A stretch of 64,000 nucleotides of DNA, taken from positions 8,496,501-8,560,500 of the forward strand of contig OY987226.1 of NCBI GenBank assembly GCA_963920705.1, written 5' to 3'. Position 1 is the first letter of the stretch, and every line of letters starts with the position of its first letter. Below, piece after piece: positions 24,237 to 37,876 of the stretch. The position numbers and the translations under genes are program-made. Below the pieces are notes generated by a model that was not told the DNA's origin, did no database searches, and was given only the letters and a program-made list of their open reading frames with translations. The stretch comes from Odiellus spinosus (lineage: Eukaryota > Arthropoda > Arachnida > Opiliones > Phalangiidae).

Positions 24237-27200
24237 AATATTTGGGAAAAGAAATTTACCATACATAGGAAATAAAATAAAATTTTAAATTAATTCTTGT
24301 GAAGTAATGGGAATTTAGGCTAATTAAAATTAAATTTATGTTAATTAAATATTTAGAAAAACAGTTATAGGGTAATATTTTAAAATATAAGAACATTTGT
24401 GCCCTGTCTGTTTTTTAAATACATTATTGACATCAGGCTATTATTTATCATTGACACTAGATCGCCTTTGTCGCTCCTTAGGCAAAGAGGAAGGTTTTCT
24501 GGAAAACCAAGCAAGCCTTTAAAAGAGAGAAAGCTTCGTAAGGTGACGAGGTTGGACTACTAGAGGGATGGAGGCTGGGGGTACATAGTTGAAATGCCGC
24601 GAAAAACAAACGGACATACCGCAAAAGCCGACAACCGAAATTCGAAGCTGCCTTGTTTCGACAGTTAAGGGAACTTTTCCTACTAACTCTCCTAGCTGTT
24701 TTACGCCTATATACGAGTTGAAATTTTCCCACAGTTTCCGACTGAAAGGCACTCGAAAAGGACAGTATAGGGAGAGCGTTTTGTGTTTCGAGCAAGGGTT
24801 GGTTGGACGCGATTCCGCGAAAGTTTCAAATCACGAGGGAACCTTACTCAGTTTTAAAAGCTTTTATTTGTTACGCTAAAATTGAGACTTACCACGCCCC
24901 TTTTTTTAAAACGCTATTTTTGTAACATTCTTTAAGGTTTTAACACGCAAACGAAATTTACGCGTCGTCTAACGATTTTATTTTAACCCTATAAAGAATC
25001 GATAAAGTCGTTAAAAATCGATATTTTTATATTTTTAAAGAAATGGAGGAAAAAAGAAGTGTGGCCTTGGTTTGGTTTCCCTAAACTATAATTTCGGTAA
25101 AAAATAGTCCAAAATTATTTCTTTACAACATGTTGAGGGGCTGATTAGTGCACTCAATCGTTGCGCAAGTGATTACGTAGCTAAATAGTATTTACCATTA
25201 TTAAATGGTTGTAAAATTACTCATATTTTCATTGAAAATGGTCTCAATTATACAGATAAACATGCCTCATTTAAACAGAACAGTGGGCGAAATTATAAGC
25301 TAAGTGAAGAAATTAAATTTACACCATGAACAAATCTCCTCCGATTTATGAATTGGTGGTTAAGACTATAGTTAATTAATGAAGTTACCTATTAATGATA
25401 AGCTTATTTAACACGATAGTCGAAAGATTAATTAAAAAATATATATTTAGTCTAAGCAACTGAATTAAAAATTAATAAGGTTTTGCAAAACAATAATAAA
25501 TGGTCAAGGTTGAATTAAGGCTTAACACTCAATTTATTGATTAATGGATTTAGAAACGCATTATTCAGTTTAAATATTGATTTAGTCTCAGCAACCTTGT
25601 ATATAATGTATATTTAGTTAAATGGATTAGGTTTAGCAAAGAAGGTCAAAAATTGATTTTGAAGGTTCAACGCTCCGATATTATTTAATCACGGAATATC
25701 GTTGTACTCGAAACATTTCTTTCCAATCAATATTTTAGGCTTAGCGAAGAAAACAAAGAAATCCAACAAAACCAGATATTTCTTGGGTTATTCAACCACC
25801 CTTTACACTTTGTTTTTGTACGAAAATTACGTTGATAAATGCCTTTATAGGCCCGAGCATTTTTCATTCCCTCAGTTGTCACTGAAGGGGATTTTCGTTG
25901 TAAAATGAAATGACGAAGAACCTTTCCCTTCTTCTTGGAGATTTTATTCTTTTTTTGTCTTTTTGCCTTTGCTTTTGCCGACGTATAAATCTAAAGGGAA
26001 AGCATAAGCTGAAAATAAAACCTCATTTTATTGGCTTACCAGAATCATCGAGTTGGAAAACGTAGTCGAGTCATTTGCAATGACAATGGTTTGGTGCATT
26101 TATGCTAGGAGCTTGAACGTCCGCGAATGGCCAAAGCAGTAGCTTCCACTTCACAAAATTGCCTTCCCAATTCACTTTGTTTAGGGTGAGAGGGAGAAAA
26201 TGGGCAAAAATTGAAAGCATCAGGACATTCAAGGCCAAAACCTCTGCACGGGAATAATTTATCGATAAAATATTTCCGTTTCCGAAAAGCAAATGGCGCT
26301 ACTGTATTTGTTGTATATGGTAGATTACGGAATAATGGAATAATTAAATAGTTTTTACCCGGAAAAAGACCTAAAACCATATGATAATAATTTTGTCGTC
26401 AATATATTATGGCAAGAAGACATTGCGAATATTCCTTGTGTTGACGTAATCGGGAAAATTAACTTAATCGGAATAAAACAATGTTTTAGCCAAGGGTTAG
26501 GTACAAATCCCCATGAAATATGTTACTAAATATCGCTGTTCTGACACACGTACGCTGAAATGGGCAACGCTATTTTAAAAACCGCAGACCTACCCACCAA
26601 CCTCTTGAGGCTGACTGTTTAACATGCTATAATAGTTAACCCGTTGTCCCCAGGGCCGGGTTAAAGTAGCAGAGCCCAGGGGCGCAAGGAAAATTCGGCC
26701 CCCTTCAGTTTTATCTTTTCCCGTGGTCGATAATCAAATATTCCAATTTGAGTCAAAAGCAGCGCCCCCAATTTAAAAAAATTTCCATGAGTCCTAAATA
26801 CTTAATTGGATCCCTAAATTAAGTTCAAACCCTAACCGAAGCTCAAAATTTTAAGTAGTTAAATTTATCTGGTATGAATGTATAACATCATAATGAAAAT
26901 AAATTAAAAATCAGATTCAGCTGCTATTTTCCCTTCAAACAAGAAAATGGAAGGAAGCCTTAAGATTTACAACCAGAATCTCACTGAATTTTCAGCGAGT
27001 ACAAATCGAATGTCCTCGTTATCGCTATGTGAAATAAATAAGATAGAACCTTACTTTGTACACGATGAAATTTTAACCTGATTTTGTCTAAGCTTTATGT
27101 AACTGAGAGTCGTAACTCCATGTTTTGGCAAGCGAATCTTCCCTGCTAAATTAGTCGAATCGCGAGGGGTGCGCCGGCGGAACAGAGGCCGTCTTTCAAC

Positions 27201-30200
27201 GATACACATCCGAGTTCGCACCTCCTATCTCGTTCCATAAATCTAAATCTTTTCTCTCTTCTTCATTCGACGCCAAAAACGCGTGTTCTTCTTAATCTTA
27301 GAAGGTTTCGTCACTATTTTCTAACACACAATAATACAGTGTAAAGGAATCAAGCTAAATGCTGCGGCGAAAGGAATTAAAAAAATAACTTCCGGTTAAA
27401 AAAATGTAAAGTCTATATGTAAGCAATATGTATTACGAAGAGATTCATTGCAAATAAACAGGACTAGAAAGCTCGCAGGCGCTTGCTATTTGAGCAAGCG
27501 TATACCCCTTAAGTTTTATCAAATTCGTAAAATTTTAAAAGACCTCATTGCCTTTATGGTAAACACTCAGTAACCGGAACCGGAACATACCCAGTTTAAT
27601 GCATAATAAAAGGTACACCTTCTAGTCCGTCTGTATTTTGTCTAGGGCCGATTTCACGTTTTGCATTCTACCCCTAAATTGTAAGTAGATTATTGGTTAA
27701 ATATGGCTAACCATGTACACAAAGGAAGCGACAACAACCACTAGATTATAGCTTTAAAAAATTAAGGATTTAAAATTAATTTGGCAGCCTTATTAATAAC
27801 GTAAATCTGACTAAGCCACTAAATTTACTAATTAAATTTAAAAAGGCCTAACTCTCACGTGCCAAACGCGCGTCTCAGTTTGCGAATATAACAACACCGC
27901 AAATTGTTCCGAATGAAAAATTAGGGAAATATTCAGGCACGTAACAATGATGTAACTAATTACTCGTGAGTAAGGGGTGTCTCAATCCGCTGAGTTTTCT
28001 TGTGACGTTGCAAACGTCTTCCAAAGATAGTTTATTATAAAACAAAAACAACTGCAATTTAGAGCTTGGTTTTGTAAACTTCAGGAGCAAATTAAACCTA
28101 ATACTACGTATTTTAATTAAGAGATTGCATGTAGTCTTTAGTAAACTGCGTGTGAGCTACGTAAATAACCCTTCCAAGTTTTAAAACTAAGCTTATCCGC
28201 GTCAAGAAACTTTTAAATAATCCTACGGCAGGTCTGTACACACAATTTTGACAAAATAAAGCGTATGACCCAATATTATACACACTGTCACCATCTCACA
28301 CGAGCAAAGGAAACGAGCTACTCTTATCTCCAGTCTGCGAGTCTCAAATGTCGTTTGACCGCGAGTGTTAAAAAGGAAAATCTAGATTTAGTTGTTTTCT
28401 CTAAAGAAATGGGCTTCAAATCCCCCACGAGTACCAATATATATATTTTTTTTTTGGGTTTTCCATTCTATTTGACCGAACTACGAAGCAATTAAGGGAC
28501 AAGCTAATTGTCTCACAATTCGGTTAATAGGTGGCGACTCGTTCTTCAGATACGGCTCAAATAGGAAAACTCAATTTCTCTCTTCATAACACTCCCTCTT
28601 CATATTGCCACCGGCTTGGCCGACACCCTCAAAAATGACTTCATGGAAACATAAATTGCAAGCTCACGGATATGCTAATTTAGTTCTTGGTAACACTTTA
28701 CAGTCTTACGTTACTTATGCTTCTAGCACTATCGCGCCTCAGTCCTTCATGTTCCTTATTGGCTGTAGTTTAGGTGACAAATTGAATTTGGTAATCCCTT
28801 ACAGTGGAAAATGATATTATATAAGTGTATGTATTAGGACAAGTTACACCCGCATATATATATACTGGTTCGAAATGGGATTATGGGAGATACGATTCGG
28901 TATTGAGCGTTGTCAGGCGCCAATTTCAATCATGATATCGTTAAAGCGCGGACCGCGGGCTTCAAATCGATGCTGATGGAAGCATTTGATTTTTGGATTG
29001 ATCTTGTCGCAATCGCTTTCCGAAATTTCGCGATATATCGATATCATTTTATGACTAATACTGCGCATATTATTCAAATTATTATCACTAAGTCTCCGTG
29101 AAAGATTCTTGAATACACGACATAATGGGCCTTGCAATTATCGTAAGCGTAATTACGTGTCGCAAAAATCCTCTTGAATTTTTAAGGAACTGTTTTTCGT
29201 TATTTACTTGTTAGTTGGTTTTATTTTTTTCTACAAGGTTCATAAAATATATATGAAACGTCATCGTGATCCATTGAGCCAGATTGAAAAAGGTTGGCAA
29301 ACCAAGAAAAGCTCTCTTAATGCGTTCTATATATTTTTAAAATAAATATATTTTTTTTCGTAAATCCCTCGAAAATTTTCCTTTCGATAAAACTTTAGTT
29401 CGTAATACTATCTATCATGGATACCAAATTATTCAGTATTTATCTGAATAAGTTAGTACATAATTTCATTAGGTTTTCGGAAAAGATTTTTCAGAATATT
29501 TATGTCCTGCATGGTTTTAAAATTATAGCAAAACCGTGAAGGGTAAAGTGTACTAGAGTTCGAAATCGGTAATTTACACGGTAATGGTAATTTACACAGT
29601 AAATTATCAGGATAATGGTAATTTCCGTTTTTCTCTGGTAAAATTACCAATGGTTATTTATAATACATTTTGGAATAAGAGTGAACAAATTGCTAGTAAA
29701 GGTCAAAGTTTAACTACAAGTTAAAACGTAATAGGATTCAAATACGAATTATTTAAATTACCATCTCACGGTAATTTACCTCGAAAAGAACTCTTAGTAC
29801 ACCATAACCAACAAATTAAACCTCACGAATAATAGCAGTTTTTGCCAACTGCTATATGGGGACAAGAATAGAAGATCTGGAAATTCAGAACACCCCAAAG
29901 ATTGATTGTCTATCAAATCAAAGACCAGCTGTATTTTAACAGAACTTTTCTTTCGTTTTGGAGTTCTATTGTTTCCCAGTCCCGGCAGGCAGAAACAAAA
30001 AACATTATGGGTTATGTCATCTAATTATAGTAAAATATATCACGACTGAAGTTTTTTAAATAAACTATGCCTTCTATTGTAGCATTTTGTACAAGAAGAT
30101 AAATTCTATTTCAATTAAAAGTAAAATAAAAACATGAAATTAATTAAGCTATATCCCACGAATAAAGTTGTTTTAAATTACATTTAGGACTAAGCAGGTT

Positions 30201-33200
30201 TAGATGATTTTCGTAAACAAAAGGCTACGAAACGATAGAAACAATAGGACTTGGCACGGTGACGTATGTTCTACGTATTTCGGTTGCCATTCTGAAATAC
30301 CACCAATCAGAGCGCGGGTTAAAAGGGTAAATAAAGAAATTAGAATGACAACTGATAGGAAATAAGTCCGATGTGCCCTGTTTTATATTTATAAGATTGA
30401 AAATGCGCCACGACTCTAAACGTTTGCTCAAAATAAATTTTATACCAAGAATTAAAATATTTAACTATACTTCATCAAACAACCATGATGTAAATTTAAC
30501 TTATATTTAATAGACAAGATACTTCATGGGTTTAAATCCTCAAAAATAAAAGTTAATTAAATTTATATTTCACCGTGGTTAATAATTTGAATATTAACCA
30601 TGATGGTATATATAAATTCCACCTCGAGTTGACACCACATGTAAATTTAGGCTACAGATATAATATCTAAAATCTTTGGACTAAAAGAAAAAGGGAACCT
30701 AAGTTTCGAGTGTGCTTTCAACATGAAATGGAATCGACTATAAACCTCAATATACGCCCCCAATGACGCGGGACATTACATTTATTTTCTACTATAAATG
30801 ATCTCGAATGAAAAATATGAAAATAAAAATAAAAATGTTCCGTCATTTCCAGTAAAAAGACAAAAGCTCCATTTCTTTCGAATGGGTATAGAAATAGATT
30901 GGGCACGCGAACCTTTATGTTTTTGTTTGTATGTTTTGTTTTTTTGTTTTCGAGCCGAAAAAAAAAAAGAATAGGAAACGGAGACGACACGACGCTTATA
31001 AAATAAAGAATATAAGATCCTATTGTCAAAATAACTACGAGTTTTCAGTATGATAAAAGCTTAGCTTCGACATCTCTTAACCTCTAATCTACAATGTTCG
31101 TACGAACTGAAAACTCAAATTGATTCGAAAAAAAGATATCCTACAATTCTAGGAGAAGAAAAACTATTTTAAAAAGTACTACATTTTGTATTTTGTATTA
31201 CTCCGCCGTATATTTCATTACTTTGGCAAATGTTTTTGAACTGAATTGTATACAGGCCCATAAGAACTTTAGGGGGGGGGGGGGGGGGTACTATACTATA
31301 GGGCCAAATGCGAATATAGCTCTCTGGTTTATCCGCGGGACCGGATTTTGACGGGTGGGCGTGAAGAGCTAGGCGACAGATCGCGAAACGCGCGACTGGC
31401 GTTTTGGCACGAGCGTTTTCTCCCTATAACCTCTCTCAGCTTTTTTCACTCATTCTCCTCTTCGTAGCTCTCTTTCATATTCCAATCCTGTCGGTTTGTG
31501 CCTCTTTTCCTACCACGCGCGTCGAAATGCGATGGGAACCCGGTGTTAATTCGTGACAATAACGTCGTAACTCACAATAGTCTCGTTTTGATTTAAAGGG
31601 AGAGTGAAGTTGATAATGAACTGTTTTTTTCTCTCTTGATTCTGCTTCTATAATTAATAAGACAAGCATGTTTCCATTTTAAAACATTCGGGAAATGGCT
31701 CCGAATTTAAATCTTCTAAAAGGAGAAGCTCTGACTAATCAAAAGACAACCCATCTTTGGCTTTGTAAAATCCCCGCGACACGTGCTGAGGCACACTCCT
31801 TGAATCATGCTTAATCTCGTTCTTGATTATTTTCCATTGAGTTTGGATTCTATTTTTTTCTATTTAGATTTTCAGTTTGCGAATGATTTTTTTAAAGATA
31901 CGGGATGGACGTTCTTATAATTAATAAAGAGAAAGGCGGATTGTCATTCGATGAACTTTATCATCGCGTTCGCTACATAAATTATATAAAATCGATAAAG
32001 AAATCACTTGATTTTCCTCTTCATTCACCCTTTAAATATTTTTTTTGTAAGTACAATATATAGCAGTTTTATTTAACCTATGACTCAGGTTTTTAAGGTC
32101 TTGTTAAAAAATTAATTTGTCCATAAATTATACCCTTTTACTGGTAAATTACATTTTCATATATAAATTTGATGTAACGATAAAAAGTTAATTGAAAGCT
32201 TATAATAAACCCAAAACGTTTTTGCTCCTTTATGGTGTTAATTTAACTGTAATTTATCGTAAATGCTAATTGATTATAGTAAAAATACCGTATTTAAACC
32301 AAGTCCTGGTCCTCTAGCTGAACACACCCGAATGAACCTAATTAATAAATATGGAAGAATTATTTTACTTCTTTGGCGAGTGAGGTGAAACAAATTTCAA
32401 CGTATTCGGGTCAAATGGAATCTAAATAATGAATTCATTGATAAATATAAATCTAAAGTGTACGATACAGAAAAGTAAATATTTAATTTTTGGGGCGAGA
32501 ACGTCAAAGAAAAAACATCGTCAGTAGAAATATTCCCAATTACTTCAATTCGTGTGTACTGAGCTATAAGCAGTATATACAATCATAATTTGTCAGAACG
32601 TACCTATGTACACTGTTTAATTAGAGATAAAGGGAGTTTATCTTTACCCAACCGCTGAAGCGTACGCCAATTCATAGGAGGATTCGTAATATTTCCCGAA
32701 GGTTTCCAAATATTTGCAGGAAGAACTGTTTGAAATCCTATTGACAACGTTAATGGTTTTGATATACAGTTTATGTCGCGTAAGAACGAAATGTGTATAA
32801 ACGTAAAATAGATACTCAGATACAACATTGTAAAACAGGTTATTCACAAGTGATTTAGGAAACTTTTCGGGTTGTAACTGAGAACAGTTAAATTGAAATT
32901 TACAAAACTGATAATGAAGATGAAAAAACATTTTGTTTTAAAGTCTGACACTCAGTAAAATCCAATAAAGAGCTGATATTCTATTGTTAAAAGATTGAAC
33001 AGGAAAAATCCTATATTAAAAATATGTAGTGCGCATGCTGGTAGTGATTTTTGGTTTTTGCGTTCCGATAATAATTGAGTAGCTGATCCTCAGAAGAAAT
33101 TAATTTTAAAATGATGATTTCGAATGGATTCGTTTATAATGAAAATTTATTTGGGATTAGAATCCTTGTATTGATAACCAGATATGACGTCAGTAAAGGA

Positions 33201-33566
33201 CGAAAAGGTTTCTTTTAATCGACCACGGAAGACTTGTATACACAAGGCGGAATATCTAAATATATATTCAATGCTACAAGTTAAACTAATACCATTTAAT
33301 CAATCGTTACATAATTCAAACCCACCTCAGTGAAACCAGAAGCGTATGAGTTGTATTTAAAAAAAAATACTAAACACATTCTTAATTAAATAATACGAAA
33401 CTCAAACGAAACAGTAAACGGTAGTAACTTCCTAAACATTCAAATCTGCGAGACTATCTTTTTCAAGCACCCTCTCAATCCACCTAACGGTTCAGTCTCC
33501 CAAATGAGTGAGGTAATTCAACTCCTGGACCACGTGAGCGTGGTAATTAGCCAACAGCTCTGGGAG
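24237..33566. other. Long intergenic region, no supported gene
   Basis: AT-rich spacer. The block 24478-24880 is open in three overlapping frames but resembles nothing I know. A G17 run lies at 31272-31288. A GC-richer, CpG-containing stretch at about 31320-31560 could be regulatory. A possible decayed hAT end lies near 26652. Confidence 0.45.
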
Positions 33567-33813
33567 ACCAAAATCAGGCTTGGAAATAAGGATATTTTAC
33601 TTAGTAGTCAGACTGACTAGTGAGCCCCCTCTCCTTATTTATTTTAGTAGTCACTGACTACGGGGGGTAGATGAATATTAGAATTGAGGTAAATGTTTCA
33701 CTAGTCAAATTGACTAGTTACCCCCCTGATTTTTATTAATTTTAGTAGTCAGGGCATTTATTTTAGTAGTCAAATGCCGTGACTAGTGCCTTATTTCCAA
33801 GCCTGACCAAAAT
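33567..33813. mobile_element. hAT-type MITE with 8 bp target duplication
   Basis: The element occupies 33575-33805 and is flanked on both sides by ACCAAAAT (33567-33574 and 33806-33813). Its ends are perfect 17 bp inverted repeats starting CAGGCTTGGAAATAAGG. An 8 bp duplication with CAG/CTG-type ends is characteristic of hAT transposons. Inside, TTTAGTAGTCA-type motifs and their complement TGACTAGT recur about six times, typical of subterminal transposase-binding repeats. There is no coding sequence, so it would depend on a transposase elsewhere. Confidence 0.85.
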
Positions 33814-34482
33814 ACTCAGAGCCTACCGGGCTCTTCAAACCCCTCCGCTTCCCTTTGACCAAAACTAAAATTTTATACCAATTCCCTAAGCTTGAGTAAG
33901 AGTATACCGGATAAAACAATCGTTGGCATGAAGTGAACATGAAACTTCGTCACCAACGCAACAATGGAATGCAATTATGGTTTAGGTTCAAATATCTTAT
34001 GAAATTCTTGTTTAAGTTAAACCGTTTTTACTCTAAAATCTAGCACCCTAGTAAAGAAAGAGGCACCCTTCGAGAAGAGAGAAAAAAAAAAGAACGATCT
34101 TCACGCTGGTATACCCCTTGCCATCCTATGGAAAGATTGGTGTGAGGTCTTTTTTTTACACCCTCCCAGAGACACCCTACAAGCGCTTTTAAAACAACGA
34201 CTAGATCTGTCTGACATTTTCATTTCCCGACCAAAATAGAGCCCCAGCAACGATACCTTCAAGTTTCTCGCCACTTTTTTTCGTTTCACTAAACACGAGC
34301 GAGAACAGTTTTACGAGACGCGTGGTATAAACAGGAAAGCCCGAGCGCCGAGAGTAGCTCGAAATATTGTGCCAGGGATGTCGGTTGTATCGCTTCACCG
34401 TGCAGGATGAGCTAGAGTAACACACGTGAGCGGTTTTTAGTAACAAATGTTTCCATCTAAAAGGCATTAGTATCAAAAACCG

Positions 34483-34525
<43 letters not shown>

Positions 34526-36514
34526 GAAAACGTGTTAGAAGCGGTACGTGTAGTACTGTAGAAAGAACTATTATATATTGGTTCTTAAAACAGGCATATT
34601 TTTGTTCAAAATAGCGATTTATACATGGTATTAAAGGGAGAATATGACTCCGAAAACGTAAGCCTACAAAAGGTTATAGAATTTTGGATTTAGCAGTATC
34701 GCTCGACGCGGCTCTACAATAAAATCGCGAGATGTAGATAGGCATGGTGGTGAGATGGTGACTTTGAGAATTGCAGTACGATTCAATTGGATTTTTTCAG
34801 CAAGACTCACACTCGAGACATTTAACAAATTTTATAAAATTACATTGTTTGACTAGTAGACAACTTCAACCAAGCCTATAAGCGCTATGGAATTTAACAT
34901 GGTTCGGGTAGCTTCGTTGAAGTTTATATATTATAAATTTGGTAAATTAACTGATTCTCGGAGCCTCGGCAAACTGGGAAATAGATATCAGTTAAACAAA
35001 TGTTACACGATACCTTTACTACTAAGATTGAGATCTTTTAGTCTTCCATGTAAGTCGTACTACAGTTTTACGTTATAAGGAGTTAGCTTTAGATTCAGAT
35101 TTCATCGCTGGAGTATATACATACGCACAAAATAGCAAGAACTAGGTTTCCAATTATGTAGTGGGAACAATATTAAGTACCCGCTTGATATTCTATATGC
35201 AGCGACTGACTGATAAGAGATATTGAATTGCATTTAACGTTATCAGATATCAGAGTATTTAGTCAAGGGCTCAAATTATGTAACGTTCTCTCAGGTGTGA
35301 AGTGCGGTTCACATTTCATGTATTTGTAACACAAGTATACGTCAGTTAGTTTAGTGTACCGTGTATTCAATACAGAATATTACAAGCTTAAATTTAAGGG
35401 ATGGAGTTCAAAAGCCGTAAAGGGATAGTGAAATATAGAAACAAATGGTATACTATTAGATTCAAAATTTAGTCAAAGTGATGCTGACACCGATTTATCG
35501 TGCAATTGATTTTCGGAAAAATTTCCAAATTTTTTTGGAAATATTTCCGAAGACGGATTGATTTAGTTAACGCTTCATCGTAGCCCATGTATAATCCCAC
35601 TAGAGTTGCAATTCGTTCGGTTTAAGAATCAGTACATTATAAAACGTCCACAACTCGTTTAATAATTAACTTAAATAAAAAAATTCGCGGTTTTGTTTTA
35701 TTTTTTTAAATGTGATCTTAATATTTTTTTAATCCTGGAACGTACTTTTAAAAATTTGGGCAATTTAGTACTTTAGTAACCCCAATTTCTGGGATGTAAT
35801 GAAGTGCACCAAATACCCAAAATGTGTGTTTAATACTTCACGCGCTATACATGGTTCTATGTAAAAAAGTCCCAGGATAAATTAAAATTAAAAATGTAAT
35901 ATTCCCAAGATTTGAGATTAATTAGATTTAATATTTCCATCTATTTATCTCATATTACAAACTATTCTTCGTGTCTTTTAAATTCCTAATTAAATTAATT
36001 AGTTAATTACTTCTATATCTGTGAATAAATACGCGTACTACCGTCACCTGACTTTAATAGTCCCAAAATTAATCTATATATTTCCAAAACGTCTGCGTAC
36101 ATCGATCCCCATTCAATCATTATATGGGTCATTATCTACAAGAAGCCTTTAAGCTGATCATTCTTAACAACATTATATGTTTGACCGTGACTTTCAGAGC
36201 TGTCTGAATGAGAAGGAAATGGCCTTTCGATTGTATATTAAAAGTAGCCCAGGATTCATTAGGATGAGATTCTAGCATTTATTTTATAAAACATGTATTA
36301 GAAAGGCATATATATATATATAAATGAAAATGGTAGCTATAAGAGGCTTGATTTTCCGACTCCCTCAGCACTATACCGTTGACCAATTTAATTTCTAAGG
36401 CACGCGATTTTATTCCGTCGACGTCTTCCGTTCTTGTTCGTCGTCAGAGGCAGCTGACCTCTTATGGTACGAGCTCTCTAATGGAGTTACGCGCAAAACT
36501 CGGCACGGCACGAG
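33814..36514. other. Intergenic upstream of the kekkon-like gene
   Basis: AT-rich spacer with no supported coding sequence. It contains an A40 tract at 34483-34522 and a TATATATATATATAAA run near 36310-36323. A GC-richer stretch at 36400-36514 ends in a consensus splice donor. Confidence 0.4.
34483..34522 (+). repeat. A40 homopolymer
   Basis: An uninterrupted run of 40 A, followed by TGGG. It could be the tail of a retroposed transcript, but I recognise no SINE, LINE or mRNA-like sequence upstream and no flanking duplication. It may equally be simple-repeat expansion. Confidence 0.8.
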
Positions 36515-37579
36515 GTAAGGGACGCCACAATCTACCGAATAATCGTTTCTGATGGCCCAGCTAGTGACGTCACCGAGGCCCCCCTCTATAGCTTAGACTT
36601 CCAGTTTGGTTATCACTTTTATCCCACGAATGAAATTCGCTAGAATTTAAGTTCAACCCGAGTTTAAATTCCCTACGATAAGATAGAGCTTCGGTAATGG
36701 GACGAATTCGCCCGCGGCTGCAGAGCGCCGAGATAATGATCTTAAAATGAAGCCCGGCCTGAAGACGGCGGAGCTCAAAAGCCGATAGACTTCGGTCTCC
36801 TTTTCTCTCCTCTTCTGCTCCAAAAGCAGCTCTTCTCATCTCATCTTGGGCTTCACCGTCCTCCTACATCGCCCAGAGAGATGAGAAGAGGGATAGTTCG
36901 AGAAGGCAGAGCGTATGAAGAAAAAAAAATATTCCAATTTACTTCGTCTTAATGCGATATTACGGGTTTTACAATGATTACAAGGGATTTCTTTAATGCT
37001 AAAGCTTCTCTATCTAGCGCCACGCTGCTGAGCGACTTCGCGGAACAAGACATTTTAAATAAATGGTTTTAAGGCTATACTCGGTTCATTCATATTTTTC
37101 TTTAATCTTTTTTGGGTTTTTTTATACGACGCACTCAGTCTTATGAAATATGATATAATAAAAGGGGTGGCAAACTGTGTTATAATTATTTAGATTAAAC
37201 ATTATTCTGAAGTAAGGTAGTTTATTTTAAGTTTTGTTTAGTTTTCAACCTTTCGGTTAGTATTTAAGATTTAAATAGTCTTAAAGCTTCAAATTAAATA
37301 TTCTGAAGAATAAGGTCACTTCAAATTAAGTAGGTTATTAAGCTTATTAGTTCTGGTCAACGTTTACTCAATGGTTACGGATTTAGTGGCAATTCAATTA
37401 GTCAATTCAAATTTAAAAATTTGATGCTATTTCAAAGTCACATTTTTATTAAGGAATTAAATTAAAACCTTGAGGCTGGTACTCGGCAAAGTTAAAACTA
37501 AATGTGATATAAATATAATATTTGAAGATATGCACCTGGAAAAATTATTAATTGAATTGAAATTTCTTTTCTTTGGCAG
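36515..37579 (+). other. Candidate 5' UTR intron of the kekkon-like gene
   Basis: A strong donor (GAG then GTAAGG) begins at 36515. A strong acceptor (polypyrimidine TTTCTTTTCTTTGGCAG) ends at 37579, 297 bp before the preferred start codon. The two would define an intron of about 1.07 kb entirely in the 5' UTR. The acceptor is convincing. Its pairing with this donor is a guess, and a more distant exon outside the window is equally possible. RNA reads spanning the junction would decide. Confidence 0.3.
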
Positions 37580-37876
37580 GATTCCGAGTTAATCTGGCAT
37601 TAGGATCATCCGGCTCCGTCAGATGAGATCTCTCCCAGAAGAATGTCCATCGTTTGTTGTTACATCTGCCATCATCGGCTGCGATCCAACGGGGACTTGT
37701 ACGACGAAAGGAACGAATCGAACGGCGCAAGTTGTTACCGCGACGACGTTGGTTCGGTTCCGGCGGCGGCGACATCGGCCTCGGTTCAATGTCGTCGTCG
37801 TAGAACGTGTCACGCCTCTCGCCGTGAACGGGTCGTTCGAAACGCGTCGCCCAGAACCTCAAATAGCGCGGCCTTC

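Noticed and set aside
24478-24879. Block open in three overlapping frames on both strands
   Set aside because: Simultaneous openness of several frames points to local stop depletion rather than a gene; no similarity recognised.
26652-26780. CAGGGCCGGGTTAAAG followed by GAGCCCAGGGGCGC, reminiscent of a hAT transposon terminus
   Set aside because: No opposite terminus or 8 bp duplication found nearby; kept only as a possible decayed fragment.
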